Positions 6,031 through 14,115 of a stretch of DNA of 32,544 bases are shown here, piece by piece (position 1 is the stretch's first letter; every line of letters begins with the position of its first letter). The notes beneath the pieces were generated by a model. That model did no database searches, was not told the origin of the DNA, and saw nothing but the letters and a program-made list of their open reading frames with translations. Position numbers and translations under genes: made by a program. The DNA is from JANRKT01 sp033763355 (GTDB lineage Bacteria > Bacteroidota > Bacteroidia > Chitinophagales > Chitinophagaceae): assembly GCA_033763355.1 (NCBI GenBank), contig JANRKT010000140.1, positions 1-32,544 of the forward strand. The letters run 5' to 3'.

Positions 6031-7452
6031 TTACAGGTATTTACGGCGCTTGTGCCGGGCAATTACATCAACCACCTGCTGGTTCTGGAGGAGGGATGCG
6101 TTAAGCTCAAGCATTTTTTTAAGCAGCCTCGGGGCTCTCTGTACGGCGGATTCAAGCACTAACATGGCTTCTTTTGATTTGCCGGCAGCAATGAGCACAG
6201 CGGTTTTGTAGTATAAAAAAATGGGTTTGCCATTGGTCATCTTTTGCGCTATTTCCAGTTGGTCAACCGCTTCGTCATAATAACCTCCCTTGTACAAACA
6301 CCTGATGAGGGTTTCCCATGCCGGCACATTCTTAGGCCTTGCCCTTACAGCAGTTGAACAGTATTGAACAGCTTCCTTCATCCTGTCCAGTTGCATCATA
6401 CATTCACCCATAGCCATATTAAACTCCGGCTGCATGCGATGGATCCGTAAAGCAGATTCAAGGTATTTGATGCCCTGCACCCAATTGGCTTCATTGATAT
6501 AAGTACAGGCCACTTTATAATATAGCCTTCCGTCATCCGGGTTAAGATGTGATGCTTTGCGGTAATAAAACCTTGCCTGCGCAAAGTTTCTCATTCTGTC
6601 GTAGCAATGGCCTATTGCTTCCTGTATTACATCCTCGGGCCTTGCCAGTTCCACTACCTTTTCAAGCGCTTCTATTGCGTCCCGGTATTTTCTGAGGCGG
6701 ATGAAAGCATCGGCCATATTTCGGTATGCGTAATCGAATTTTTCATTGATAACGATGGCATACTTGTAAGCATCAATCGCTTTTTCATAAAGCCTGAGGC
6801 CCTGGTACGCTGCCGCAAGGTTAAACCAGGCAAGTTCATTATAGGGATACTCATCAATGATATGCTGGTGCAGCCTGATGCTTTCTTCATTCCGCCCGGT
6901 AAAATCAGTCCAGAAACAGATTTTATACAATGCCTCTTCTTCATTGGGGTCGTACTCAAGTATCAGTTTCAGGCAGTCAAATACCTTATCAAATTCTTCG
7001 TAGTCATCGTACACGTCCGTAAGCTCAAAAAGCAGGTTAATGCGGTCGTCTCCGTCAAACAAATGAATAGCCTCTTCAAGAAGGGCCACCGCTTTTTCCT
7101 GCTGGTCAAGCGCCAGGTAAGCATCTGTTTTAAGGATGTAAATATCAATATCGTTGTTATCGAGTATTTCGGCAAGCTGAAGTACTGAAAGGGCCTCATG
7201 ATAATGCCGGGTGGCAATGAGCAGATCGGCTTTTTTTACTTTTAACGATGCGGAATAGGGATACTGGCCAATGCCTATTTCAACCGCTTCCAGCGCTTTG
7301 GAAAGGTCATCTTTGTCATCAAAATGGTCAATGATTCTTTCGAAGGACTCTTCATCTAAATAGCTGTGGGATTTTCCGGCTTTCAGGTTCTCAAACTGCT
7401 TCAGCATCTCCCTGATGTCGTTGTGTTCCTGGCGGTAAGGATTTTCTTTCAT
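6031..7452 (-). CDS. Tetratricopeptide-repeat protein
   Basis: The 473-residue protein is made almost wholly of TPR helical hairpins from about residue 60 to 450. Examples are SASLKVKKADLLIATRHYHE, NELAWFNLAAAYQGLRLYEK, FDYAYRNMADAFIRLRKYRD and DGRLYYKVACTYINEANW, with the Trp/Leu/Gly/Tyr/Ala/Pro spacing of the repeat. The N-terminal part (DIREMLKQFENLKAGKSHSYLDEESFERIIDHF) is typical of a TPR protein widespread in Bacteroidota. No signal peptide or membrane segment is seen, so it is probably a cytosolic scaffold; partners are unknown. The ATG at 7452 is preferred to ATG 7494 because a promoter-like pair lies between them and the conserved region begins with MKENPYRQ. Confidence 0.88.
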   Translation of the reverse strand: MKENPYRQEHNDIREMLKQFENLKAGKSHSYLDEESFERIIDHFDDKDDLSKALEAVEIGIGQYPYSASLKVKKADLLIATRHYHEALSVLQLAEILDNNDIDIYILKTDAYLALDQQEKAVALLEEAIHLFDGDDRINLLFELTDVYDDYEEFDKVFDCLKLILEYDPNEEEALYKICFWTDFTGRNEESIRLHQHIIDEYPYNELAWFNLAAAYQGLRLYEKAIDAYKYAIVINEKFDYAYRNMADAFIRLRKYRDAIEALEKVVELARPEDVIQEAIGHCYDRMRNFAQARFYYRKASHLNPDDGRLYYKVACTYINEANWVQGIKYLESALRIHRMQPEFNMAMGECMMQLDRMKEAVQYCSTAVRARPKNVPAWETLIRCLYKGGYYDEAVDQLEIAQKMTNGKPIFLYYKTAVLIAAGKSKEAMLVLESAVQRAPRLLKKMLELNASLLQNQQVVDVIARHKRRKYL

Positions 7453-7467
7453 ATTCAACAGGTTGTT

Positions 7468-7498
7468 GAAAGTTAGGATTTTATCCACATTCATCAAA
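7468..7498 (-). promoter_or_regulatory. Candidate promoter of the TPR gene
   Basis: On the minus strand TTTG (7498-7495), a 19-nt spacer and TAACTTTC (7475-7468) match the Bacteroidota promoter form with one mismatch in the -7 box. Transcription would start near 7461, leaving about 10 nt before the ATG at 7452. Confidence 0.4.
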
Positions 7499-7558
7499 CT
7501 TTTACTAACTTTTTTTGTCTTAAACCGTTAAAGGCCCCTTAAAATTTATGACCAGCGG

Positions 7559-7591
7559 TTGACAAATATGAATTTTATTTTGTTAAATTTG
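7559..7591 (+). promoter_or_regulatory. Candidate promoter of the small exported protein gene
   Basis: TTG (7559-7561) and a perfect -7 box TAAATTTG (7584-7591) are separated by 22 nt. The ATG at 7598 is only six bases after the box, so the transcript would be leaderless or nearly so. Confidence 0.55.
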
Positions 7592-7597
7592 TACACG

Positions 7598-7957
7598 ATG
7601 CGCAAACCAAACTATATAACCCTAACCGGCTTCCTGAAAAAAGCTTTTGTTGTAATCGCTTTTATAAGCGTTGCACAATACGTGTTTGCGGTTGATGGCA
7701 TCCTGAATGGTGGTGGCGCAAAGAACAAATCTTCAAGGGCCAAATTCTCAAATGTAAAGAACGATATTAACCTTTCCCTGAAATACGGATACAGCCCCAG
7801 CGGCAACAAAACTTTCAGTTATAAGAAGAATGACAGGTTTGTAATGTTTAATTCCGTTGTAACTTATCAAAAGGGAAATATTACTTATGTATTGCCGATA
7901 AAGAATAAGGTAATACTTCAGAAGTTTAAAACCCCCGCTCCCCCGCCCATCAGGTAA
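7598..7957 (+). CDS. Small exported protein, unknown function
   Basis: This 119-residue protein has an N-terminal signal peptide (basic MRKPNYITLTGFLKK, hydrophobic AFVVIAFISVAQYVFA) with likely cleavage after VFA. The mature part of about 88 residues is basic and beta-rich (INLSLKYGYSPSGNKTFSYKK, NITYVLPIKNKVILQKF), with a proline-rich end (TPAPPPIR). No family was recognised. In-frame codons upstream, back to a TTG at 7559, are rejected as coding because they overlap the promoter elements. It diverges from the TPR gene. Confidence 0.7.
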   Translation: MRKPNYITLTGFLKKAFVVIAFISVAQYVFAVDGILNGGGAKNKSSRAKFSNVKNDINLSLKYGYSPSGNKTFSYKKNDRFVMFNSVVTYQKGNITYVLPIKNKVILQKFKTPAPPPIR

Positions 7958-7963
7958 TTCCTC

Positions 7964-8632
7964 TTAATTGGTTTTACCCCTTAAGCTTTCTTCATACGTT
8001 AACTCCCGGTAGCCCGATTTGGGTATTTCGAATTTTTGTATGGGCACGGGATCAAAACTGATTTTGGAAGCCGTGTATTTTACTTTTACATCACCGACTA
8101 TTGATTCATATTCCAGGGGTAATCCGTCGAGGGATTTAAACTGGTATTCGTAATCTTTGTTTTCGGTGGTTATTTCGGGGGTATAATAAACAGTAAAGGA
8201 AGTGCCATCCTTTAACTGAGCAACAGCCTTGAGGCATTTGTAGCCTGCAATTATTTTTGTTTCGTCTGTTTGCGTAAAATTAATGCCATCATACTTTCTG
8301 TTCTTTTTTTCCCAGTCGCCACCGGCCATTTTAATCATTAACTTTTGGGTACCGTATTCCCTCAGCAAAACGCCATTTCCGCTTTTGTTATCGTGTATGG
8401 TAACAAATGTTGCCAATGCACTGATGAACTCCGTTCTGCTCTGGCTCCCTTTAAGGTAAATTACGCCTGAAGCGCCATCAAACATATCCGCCATCTTAGG
8501 TTCTTTGGAACCTGTTTGAACGGTTACATCATATACAACAGTTCCTTCTGACAGTATCTTTTGCGCCTGTACAAAAAGGGCACTGCATGTTAAAAGGCAG
8601 CTTAAAATCAAAATTTTTCTTCTGTGTATCAT
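7964..8632 (-). CDS. Exported GLPGLI/DUF4412-like protein
   Basis: The 222-residue protein has a signal peptide (MIHRRKILILSCLLTCSALFVQAQ, cleavage after QAQ or nearby). The body resembles the secreted beta-sheet proteins of Bacteroidota annotated GLPGLI or DUF4412: an early EGTVVYDVTV strand, a mid region with IIAGYKCLKAVAQLKDGTSFTVYYTPEI, and SLDGLPLEYESIVGDVKVKYTASKI near the end. These families are thought to be periplasmic or surface proteins; no enzymatic role is established. It lies just downstream of yidC on the same strand, separated by about 100 bases with a terminator-like hairpin, so it is probably transcribed separately. Confidence 0.72.
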   Translation of the reverse strand: MIHRRKILILSCLLTCSALFVQAQKILSEGTVVYDVTVQTGSKEPKMADMFDGASGVIYLKGSQSRTEFISALATFVTIHDNKSGNGVLLREYGTQKLMIKMAGGDWEKKNRKYDGINFTQTDETKIIAGYKCLKAVAQLKDGTSFTVYYTPEITTENKDYEYQFKSLDGLPLEYESIVGDVKVKYTASKISFDPVPIQKFEIPKSGYRELTYEESLRGKTN

Positions 8633-8701
8633 TACGCTTTCCTGTTTGCCATTAAAGATAATAAAATTGTATGCCAGGGTTGCAGGGTGGCTGTTAAAGT
8701 T

Positions 8702-8729
8702 AAAGGCCCGGATTGATAACCAGGCCTTT
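8702..8729 (-). terminator. Probable terminator of yidC
   Basis: AAAGGCC (8702-8708) and GGCCTTT (8723-8729) form an inverted repeat six bases beyond the yidC stop codon. On the minus strand the hairpin ends in CCTTTAACTTT, which is a weak U-rich tail. Confidence 0.55.
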
Positions 8730-8734
8730 TACAT

Positions 8735-10573
8735 TTATTTCTTTTGGGAGCGTTGTTTCACATCCTGCATTTTCTTTTGCGTTTCCTGCATTTGCTCAAG
8801 CCGCTCCTGCCATTTGGATTTGGTTTTGGGCTTCTTCTTATTTTCTTCTATCTGTGCAAGTATTTTATCATGGTCAATAATGTAATTCTGTATCACAAAC
8901 TGCAGGATGAGTGTGATAACGTTTGAAACCGTGTAATACCATGTTAATGCGGAAGGCAGCCCGTTAAAAATTCCAAGCAGCATTACAGGAAAAATATAGG
9001 GCATGTATTTCAGTACCGGGTTATTCTGATCAGGCGTCATGCTCATGCTGTACAAAGAAATGAGCAAACTGGTAACCACTGCCAGTATGGTAAACAAACT
9101 GAGATGTGAGCCGATGAATGGTATGTTTGCTTTCCATGTGATAATAGTATCAAAAGAGGAAAGGTCTTTTGCCCACCAGAAACTCTGGCCACGCAGTGCG
9201 ATATGCGAATTAAAAAAACTGTACAAAGCAAAGAATATCGGTATCTGCAGTAATGCCGGGATACATCCACCCAATGGGTTAACGCCTGCTGAGCGGAACA
9301 GTTTCATCTGGTCCATGCCATAGGCCTGCTGGTCGTCTTTGTGTTTTGCCTTTAAAGTATCCAGTTCAGGCCTCAGCGCTTTCATTTTAGCACCGCTCAG
9401 GTAGCTGGTATAAACCAATGGTGAAGTGAGCAACCTGATGAAAATGGTAAGCAAAGCAATCACCAGTCCGAAACTGCCAATGTATTTGCTGAAAAAATTA
9501 AATACCGGCATTACAATCCACCTGTTGATGTATTTTACAAATGCGTAGAAGCCCTGGCCCAGGTTTACCAGGTCTTCCATTTCCATATTGTAAGACTTTA
9601 ATACTTTATAGTCCGTAGGCCCGTAATAAATCTGTAAAGGAAGAGAAGCATTGGTTCCCGTTGGCACTTTTACTTTCAGGTTGGCTGTGGCGCTTGTAAT
9701 AATTTTTGCAGAATCAGGCGGCACCACGCAATTGATATCAGCGTATGAAAAACCGGTTTTTGAAATTAGGGTAACATTGAAAAATTTCTGTTTCACACTC
9801 AGCCACTGCAGGCCGTTTTCAAATTTCTTATCCAGCCCTGAACCTACTGTAAAATAATCAAAGCCCCCGCTTTCATAAAGGCCAATCTGCGTCTCTCTTT
9901 TTTCACTCAGTATATCCAGTTCATGCTGCCTCGCTTCAGTTTGCCAGAGCATGTTTAAACTGTTTTGTGTAATAAGCCTGTCAGCACCGGTTAATGATAT
10001 ATTCCAGTCAAGCATATAATTTCCCGGCTTTATAACAAACTGGTGAGAAACTGTTTTCCCGGCAGAGTCCGGTAATTCAAAAGTGATAACCTGGCTGCCA
10101 TCATTGCTTTTTACAATATCTCCGCCGGAAAAGTATAAGTCAGTTATGTTGGCTGTTTGCTGAGGGCCTGTATTGATGAGGTAAGATATTTTATCAAAAC
10201 TCCCGTCCACCATTTTAACCGGGCTGCTGTCAACCGACCTGAAATTTTTTAACTCAACCAGTTTGGGCTGGGCGCCTTTATTGGTGAAGGTGATCTTCAT
10301 TACATCATTCTCAACGGTAACCAGTTTTTCCTCTCCGTTAACAGCATTCTGAAACTGCCCGGCGCTTGCCGCTTTGGCTGCAGAATCGGTTCTCATAGCA
10401 TCCTTTCTTGCCAGGGCTGTATCTTTTTTGGGCTGCAAGGCAGTTACAGAATCCTGAACCTGTTTTTGTTTTTTTTCATACTCCAGTTGCCCCTGGCGGG
10501 TAAAATAGAAATAACCAAAAAACAATAAAGCCAGTAACACAAAACCAAGCACCGTGTTTCTGTCCATCTTCAT
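8735..10573 (-). CDS. yidC: Membrane protein insertase YidC
   Basis: YidC inserts and folds inner-membrane proteins, alone or with SecYEG. The 612-residue product starts MKMDRNTVLGFVLLALLFFGYFYF, giving the first membrane segment. A long periplasmic beta-sandwich domain follows (to about residue 350). The Oxa1-type core carries the groove Arg in LTIFIRLLTSPL, then NPLGGCIPALLQIPIFFALYSF, and later membrane segments (HLSLFTILAVVTSLLISLYSM, YIFPVMLLGIFNGLPSALTWYY). A basic coiled-coil tail (QERLEQMQETQKKMQDVKQ) fits ribosome contact. ATG 10573 is chosen over an upstream in-frame start at 10603 because homologues start MKMDRNT. pyrG, its usual neighbour in the phylum, is separated from it here by a DUF4407 gene. 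Confidence 0.95.
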   Translation of the reverse strand: MKMDRNTVLGFVLLALLFFGYFYFTRQGQLEYEKKQKQVQDSVTALQPKKDTALARKDAMRTDSAAKAASAGQFQNAVNGEEKLVTVENDVMKITFTNKGAQPKLVELKNFRSVDSSPVKMVDGSFDKISYLINTGPQQTANITDLYFSGGDIVKSNDGSQVITFELPDSAGKTVSHQFVIKPGNYMLDWNISLTGADRLITQNSLNMLWQTEARQHELDILSEKRETQIGLYESGGFDYFTVGSGLDKKFENGLQWLSVKQKFFNVTLISKTGFSYADINCVVPPDSAKIITSATANLKVKVPTGTNASLPLQIYYGPTDYKVLKSYNMEMEDLVNLGQGFYAFVKYINRWIVMPVFNFFSKYIGSFGLVIALLTIFIRLLTSPLVYTSYLSGAKMKALRPELDTLKAKHKDDQQAYGMDQMKLFRSAGVNPLGGCIPALLQIPIFFALYSFFNSHIALRGQSFWWAKDLSSFDTIITWKANIPFIGSHLSLFTILAVVTSLLISLYSMSMTPDQNNPVLKYMPYIFPVMLLGIFNGLPSALTWYYTVSNVITLILQFVIQNYIIDHDKILAQIEENKKKPKTKSKWQERLEQMQETQKKMQDVKQRSQKK

Positions 10574-10591
10574 ATTAAAAAAATTGAGCGG

Positions 10592-10599
10592 CAAAGGTA
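10592..10599 (-). promoter_or_regulatory. Candidate -7 box of yidC
   Basis: The minus strand reads TACCTTTG, a perfect TAnnTTTG match, 18 nt before the ATG at 10573. No TTG was found at the expected distance upstream. It would give yidC its own promoter despite the usual linkage to pyrG. Confidence 0.35.
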
Positions 10600-10788
10600 A
10601 CAAAGGAATGTGATTCCGGCCGGGAGAATTACACAGGGTGCAATTCTCATTTTTTTAACAGAACCCGGGCAAGATAAATACACCGGATGCGTTTGATGAG
10701 TTAGATTTACAGCTGCTTATTCAACCTGTCCGGCTGCAAACCTTCAACCGTTCCTGTCTATTGAAGCAATTTTAATTAACCAATTACC

Positions 10789-11988
10789 ATGACGGAAAAA
10801 AACTTATCGCTTTCCCAAAGGGAAACGTATGCCCCCGACGGCTTCACCCATTTTCTCTGGTGGCTCTCTACTGCAGAAAAAGAACTGATAACTGATTGCG
10901 TGGTGGACAGGAACCGCTACAAAATCATCGGCATGATTGTACTGGCCACATGGGCCTTTGCAACCCTGAGCTGGACTTATTTCTTTTCAACCATTGTAGC
11001 AAGCCCCCTTCTTTATGTGCCCCTGGGTTTTTTTATGGGCTTTGTAATATTGTGTATAGACAGGGCATTGATAAAAGGGATCAACAAACTGAACAAAAAC
11101 AAATTCACCCCATTGCTTTTTCGCGGAATACTGGCGCTTACCATCGGTACCTTTATGGCCCAGCCGGCAGTGCTGTATATGTTTGATAAAGAAATCAAGC
11201 TCCAAACATCACTGGATAATGAAAAAAAGAAAATGGTAAAAAGGCAGGAGCTGGATTCTCTTTATTTGAGCCGCAAAACCGAACTGCTCCAGCAGAAAGC
11301 AGGTCTTCAAAAAGAATTGCAGGATAAATATGTTCTGGTAAATGCAGCAAGGGAGAATTTTATAAAAGAAGCTGATGGCACAGGCGGAACCGGCAAGGTG
11401 GGCATTGAGGAAATTGCAATGGCCAAGAAGGGCGAATACCAGAAACTGGATGGTGAATATCAGATCCTGCTGGGCGTCAGCCAAACAAAAATAAACAGCA
11501 TTGATGAAGAACTGAATGTAATTGAAGGAAAGATAAAAAACGAAGAGCAGGTTTTTACCCAATACCTCAACAATGGTTTTTTAACCCGTGTGGAAGCATT
11601 GAATAATTTACTGAAAGGAAATTCTGCACTGCAGTTCAGGTATTACCTGATTGTGGCGATACTGATGCTGATAGAACTGATGCCTGTAATTGCCAAATCA
11701 TTATTGCCTGCAGGAACCTATGATGAAAAAGTTTTTTTAAGGGAAGAACTGGAAAAAGAAACCGCTTTTGAAAACATCCGAAAAGAAAAAGAGCTGAAAG
11801 AACTCTACAATAAAATGGCAAAGGAAAATGACGCAAGCACCATTCAGGATTTCTTTAACCTTACCCGTGATGACCGCAATGAAAAAATACGTTCATTTTC
11901 TCAGCGCTGGAAAGAAGACAAACACCAGACCTTTGATGGCATGTGGGAAAAAATTAAACGGGAGATATTGAGCAAGCAGGAGAATTAA
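10789..11988 (+). CDS. DUF4407 membrane protein with coiled coil
   Basis: The 399-residue protein matches the DUF4407 layout. The N-terminal signature HFLWWLSTAEKELITDC with a following Arg/Tyr motif is at residues 21-45. Membrane segments are at about 46-66, 73-90 (ending in the conserved Asp-Arg of LCIDRALIKG), 110-130 and 285-303. A long charged coiled coil at roughly 135-280 lies between the third and fourth segments. A basic-acidic helical tail follows. The function of the family is unknown. The gene is on the + strand between yidC and pyrG, both on the minus strand, facing pyrG end to end with a hairpin between them. It was probably inserted into an ancestral pyrG-yidC unit; that history is inference. 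Confidence 0.85.
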   Translation: MTEKNLSLSQRETYAPDGFTHFLWWLSTAEKELITDCVVDRNRYKIIGMIVLATWAFATLSWTYFFSTIVASPLLYVPLGFFMGFVILCIDRALIKGINKLNKNKFTPLLFRGILALTIGTFMAQPAVLYMFDKEIKLQTSLDNEKKKMVKRQELDSLYLSRKTELLQQKAGLQKELQDKYVLVNAARENFIKEADGTGGTGKVGIEEIAMAKKGEYQKLDGEYQILLGVSQTKINSIDEELNVIEGKIKNEEQVFTQYLNNGFLTRVEALNNLLKGNSALQFRYYLIVAILMLIELMPVIAKSLLPAGTYDEKVFLREELEKETAFENIRKEKELKELYNKMAKENDASTIQDFFNLTRDDRNEKIRSFSQRWKEDKHQTFDGMWEKIKREILSKQEN

Positions 11989-12026
11989 CCCCTGTCCCTG
12001 CCTACCGGACAGGCAGGCCCTAAAAG
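11987..12026. terminator. Hairpin between convergent DUF4407 and pyrG genes
   Basis: CCTGCCT (11997-12003) pairs exactly with AGGCAGG (12011-12017), with an outer CCCCT/AGGGG pairing (about 11989-11993 with 12024-12028). It begins at the DUF4407 stop and lies 40 bases from the pyrG stop, so it can serve as a two-way terminator, though no strong U-run follows on either side. CCTGCCT..CGG..AGGCAGG repeats occur widely in Bacteroidota genomes. Confidence 0.5.
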
Positions 12027-12068
12027 GGGATTTGAAAACTTCATCTTTTCTATTATTTGAAAATGCCA

Positions 12069-13715
12069 CTATATCATCTCACTCTGCAGCAAGGGGTTTT
12101 TTACTGCACTCTTTTTTTCGGTAAATTCTTTTGCCGCTTTTACGAACTGCACAAATATGGGATGGGGGTTTTCAACCGTACTTTTTAATTCAGGATGGTA
12201 TTGCACGCCAATAAAAAAAGGATGGTGCCTGAGTTCAACAATTTCTACAAGATTGGTATCGGGGTTCCTTCCGCTTGCAACAAGGCCTGCAGCTTCAAAC
12301 TGGTCCAGATAAGCGTTGTTGAATTCCCAACGGTGACGATGCCTTTCGCTAATGCTGTTTTTGCCGTAAATGCGGTGTGCAAGCGAACCTTCCTTTAATT
12401 CGCAGGGATAAGCCCCGAGCCGCATCGTTCCGCCCTTTGCAGTAATTTTTTTCTGCTCTTCCATCAAATCAATTACAGGATGGGGGGTATCCGCATTCAT
12501 TTCTGTTGAATGTGCCCCTTCAAGGTGAAGCACGTCACGGGCAAATTCAATTACCGACATCTGCATACCGAGGCAAATACCAAAAAAAGGCAAGCCGTTT
12601 TCACGGGCATATTTAACTGCACTTATTTTCCCTTCAATGCCCCTGTGGCCAAAACCAGGTGCAACAAGCAGGCCATCAAGATTAGCGAGTTTCTCCGCCA
12701 CATTTTCATCTGTAATAAATTCGCTGTGTATGTTGATTACATCCACCTTACATTCATTCATTGCCCCTGCATGAACAAACGCTTCAAGAATGGATTTGTA
12801 TGCATCCTGCAGTTCAATATACTTGCCTATCAAACCAATGTTTACCTTACTCTTGGGATATTTTAATTTATCCAGAAACTCTTTCCAGCGGGTAAGGTCA
12901 GGTTCATTAAACTGCTGTATTCCCAGTTTCTTCATGCAAATCAAATCCAGTTTTTCTCTCATCATAGCAAGCGGCACTTCATAAATAGTAGGTACATCCG
13001 CCGCTTCAATAACTGCTTCCTGCTTTACATTACAGAACAAGGCGATTTTTCGCCTGAGCTCCGGCGTAAGCGGCCTTTCTGTACGGCAAACAATAATATC
13101 GGGGTGTACACCTTCCTGGCTCAGCAGTTTTACACTGTGCTGTGTTGGTTTTGTCTTTAATTCTTTTGCCGCTTTAAGGTAAGGCACCAAAGTAAGATGA
13201 ACCACTACGCAATCTTCTTCAGGCAATTCCCACTGCAACTGGCGTACTGCTTCAATAAAAGGTAAGCTCTCAATATCACCAACTGTTCCGCCTATTTCTG
13301 TAATTACAATATCATATCCCTCGTTGCCCAGCAGTTTCATCCTCCGCTTTATCTCATCAGTAATATGCGGAACCACCTGCACGGTTTTACCGAGATAAGC
13401 GCCTTCCCTTTCTTTATTAATTACTGTTTGATAGATGCGGCCGGTGGTTACGTTATTGGCCTGCGAAGTAAAAATGTTCAGGTACCTTTCATAATGCCCG
13501 AGGTCAAGGTCGGTCTCGGCGCCATCTTCTGTTACATAACATTCCCCGTGTTCATAAGGGTTAAGGGTGCCGGGGTCAACGTTGATGTAAGGATCAAACT
13601 TCTGTATCGTTACTTTAAGTCCCCTTGCCTGCAAAAGCTTGGCCAGTGAAGCGGATATAATTCCTTTACCGAGGGAAGAAGTTACACCGCCTGTTACGAA
13701 AATATACTTTGACAT
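12069..13715 (-). CDS. pyrG: CTP synthase
   Basis: PyrG aminates UTP to CTP using ATP and glutamine. The 548-residue product is full length. The synthase domain opens MSKYIFVTGGVTSSLGKGI with the P-loop, then KFDPYINVDPGTLNPYEHGE, TEDGAETDLDLGHYERY and TEIGGTVGDIESLPFIEA. The C-terminal class I glutamine amidotransferase domain (about 295-530) carries the Cys nucleophile in PFFGICLGMQ near residue 390 and the His-Glu pair in GVQYHPELKS. No frameshift or missing motif was seen. It is convergent with the DUF4407 gene, and a long untranslated leader seems to lie upstream. Confidence 0.97.
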   Translation of the reverse strand: MSKYIFVTGGVTSSLGKGIISASLAKLLQARGLKVTIQKFDPYINVDPGTLNPYEHGECYVTEDGAETDLDLGHYERYLNIFTSQANNVTTGRIYQTVINKEREGAYLGKTVQVVPHITDEIKRRMKLLGNEGYDIVITEIGGTVGDIESLPFIEAVRQLQWELPEEDCVVVHLTLVPYLKAAKELKTKPTQHSVKLLSQEGVHPDIIVCRTERPLTPELRRKIALFCNVKQEAVIEAADVPTIYEVPLAMMREKLDLICMKKLGIQQFNEPDLTRWKEFLDKLKYPKSKVNIGLIGKYIELQDAYKSILEAFVHAGAMNECKVDVINIHSEFITDENVAEKLANLDGLLVAPGFGHRGIEGKISAVKYARENGLPFFGICLGMQMSVIEFARDVLHLEGAHSTEMNADTPHPVIDLMEEQKKITAKGGTMRLGAYPCELKEGSLAHRIYGKNSISERHRHRWEFNNAYLDQFEAAGLVASGRNPDTNLVEIVELRHHPFFIGVQYHPELKSTVENPHPIFVQFVKAAKEFTEKKSAVKNPLLQSEMI

Positions 13716-14115
13716 GTATGAAAGAATTTATTGATTCATTCAAATCATTTCTTATCAGAAGTGGTTCTCTTCTGACATCATCTCAAAAAGCCATAGGTTA
13801 AACTATCTAAAAACACCCATCCAAAAAGAAAGCGACCTGAAGGAAAAACAAAAAAGTGAGGAAATTCCCGGAGGTCGTGCAAACATACGCCTAATCCTTT
13901 TTTGCAAAAAATTTTGCCCTGCCTTTGTGGATAATTTATAGATACCTAACAAGTTAGATTTTCCCGAATGCCGGTTATCAAATCCGGCACCCGCATCCAT
14001 GAGCTGGTATCCTTAAAAACTTCCCGCATAACCCACTGGTTTTCTTAAGCAATTACCCTTACCTGGCGGCACATTTACCTGAGTAACAATACCCCCGTTC
14101 AAATCCCGTTGAATA
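13716..14115. other. 400-bp divergent intergenic region, pyrG / T9SS protein gene
   Basis: No gene is supported. It holds a hairpin at 13755-13775 (TCAGAAG / CTTCTGA, 7-nt loop) within the probable pyrG leader, a promoter-like pair for pyrG at 13880-13908, an inverted repeat CTAAC-AA-GTTAG at 13946-13957, and a hairpin TGCCGG / CCGGCA at 13969-13989 with a 9-nt loop. The last two could be operator sites or leader structures; their roles are unknown. Confidence 0.5.
13880..13908 (-). promoter_or_regulatory. Candidate pyrG promoter
   Basis: On the minus strand TTTG (13908-13905), a 17-nt spacer and TATGTTTG (13887-13880) match the Bacteroidota promoter form fully. Transcription would begin near 13873, giving a leader of about 158 nt that contains the hairpin at 13755-13775. 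Confidence 0.5.

Noticed and set aside
6607..7188. A 193-codon + strand frame opposite the TPR gene
   Set aside because: The minus strand encodes clear TPR repeats; the + frame is its antisense shadow.
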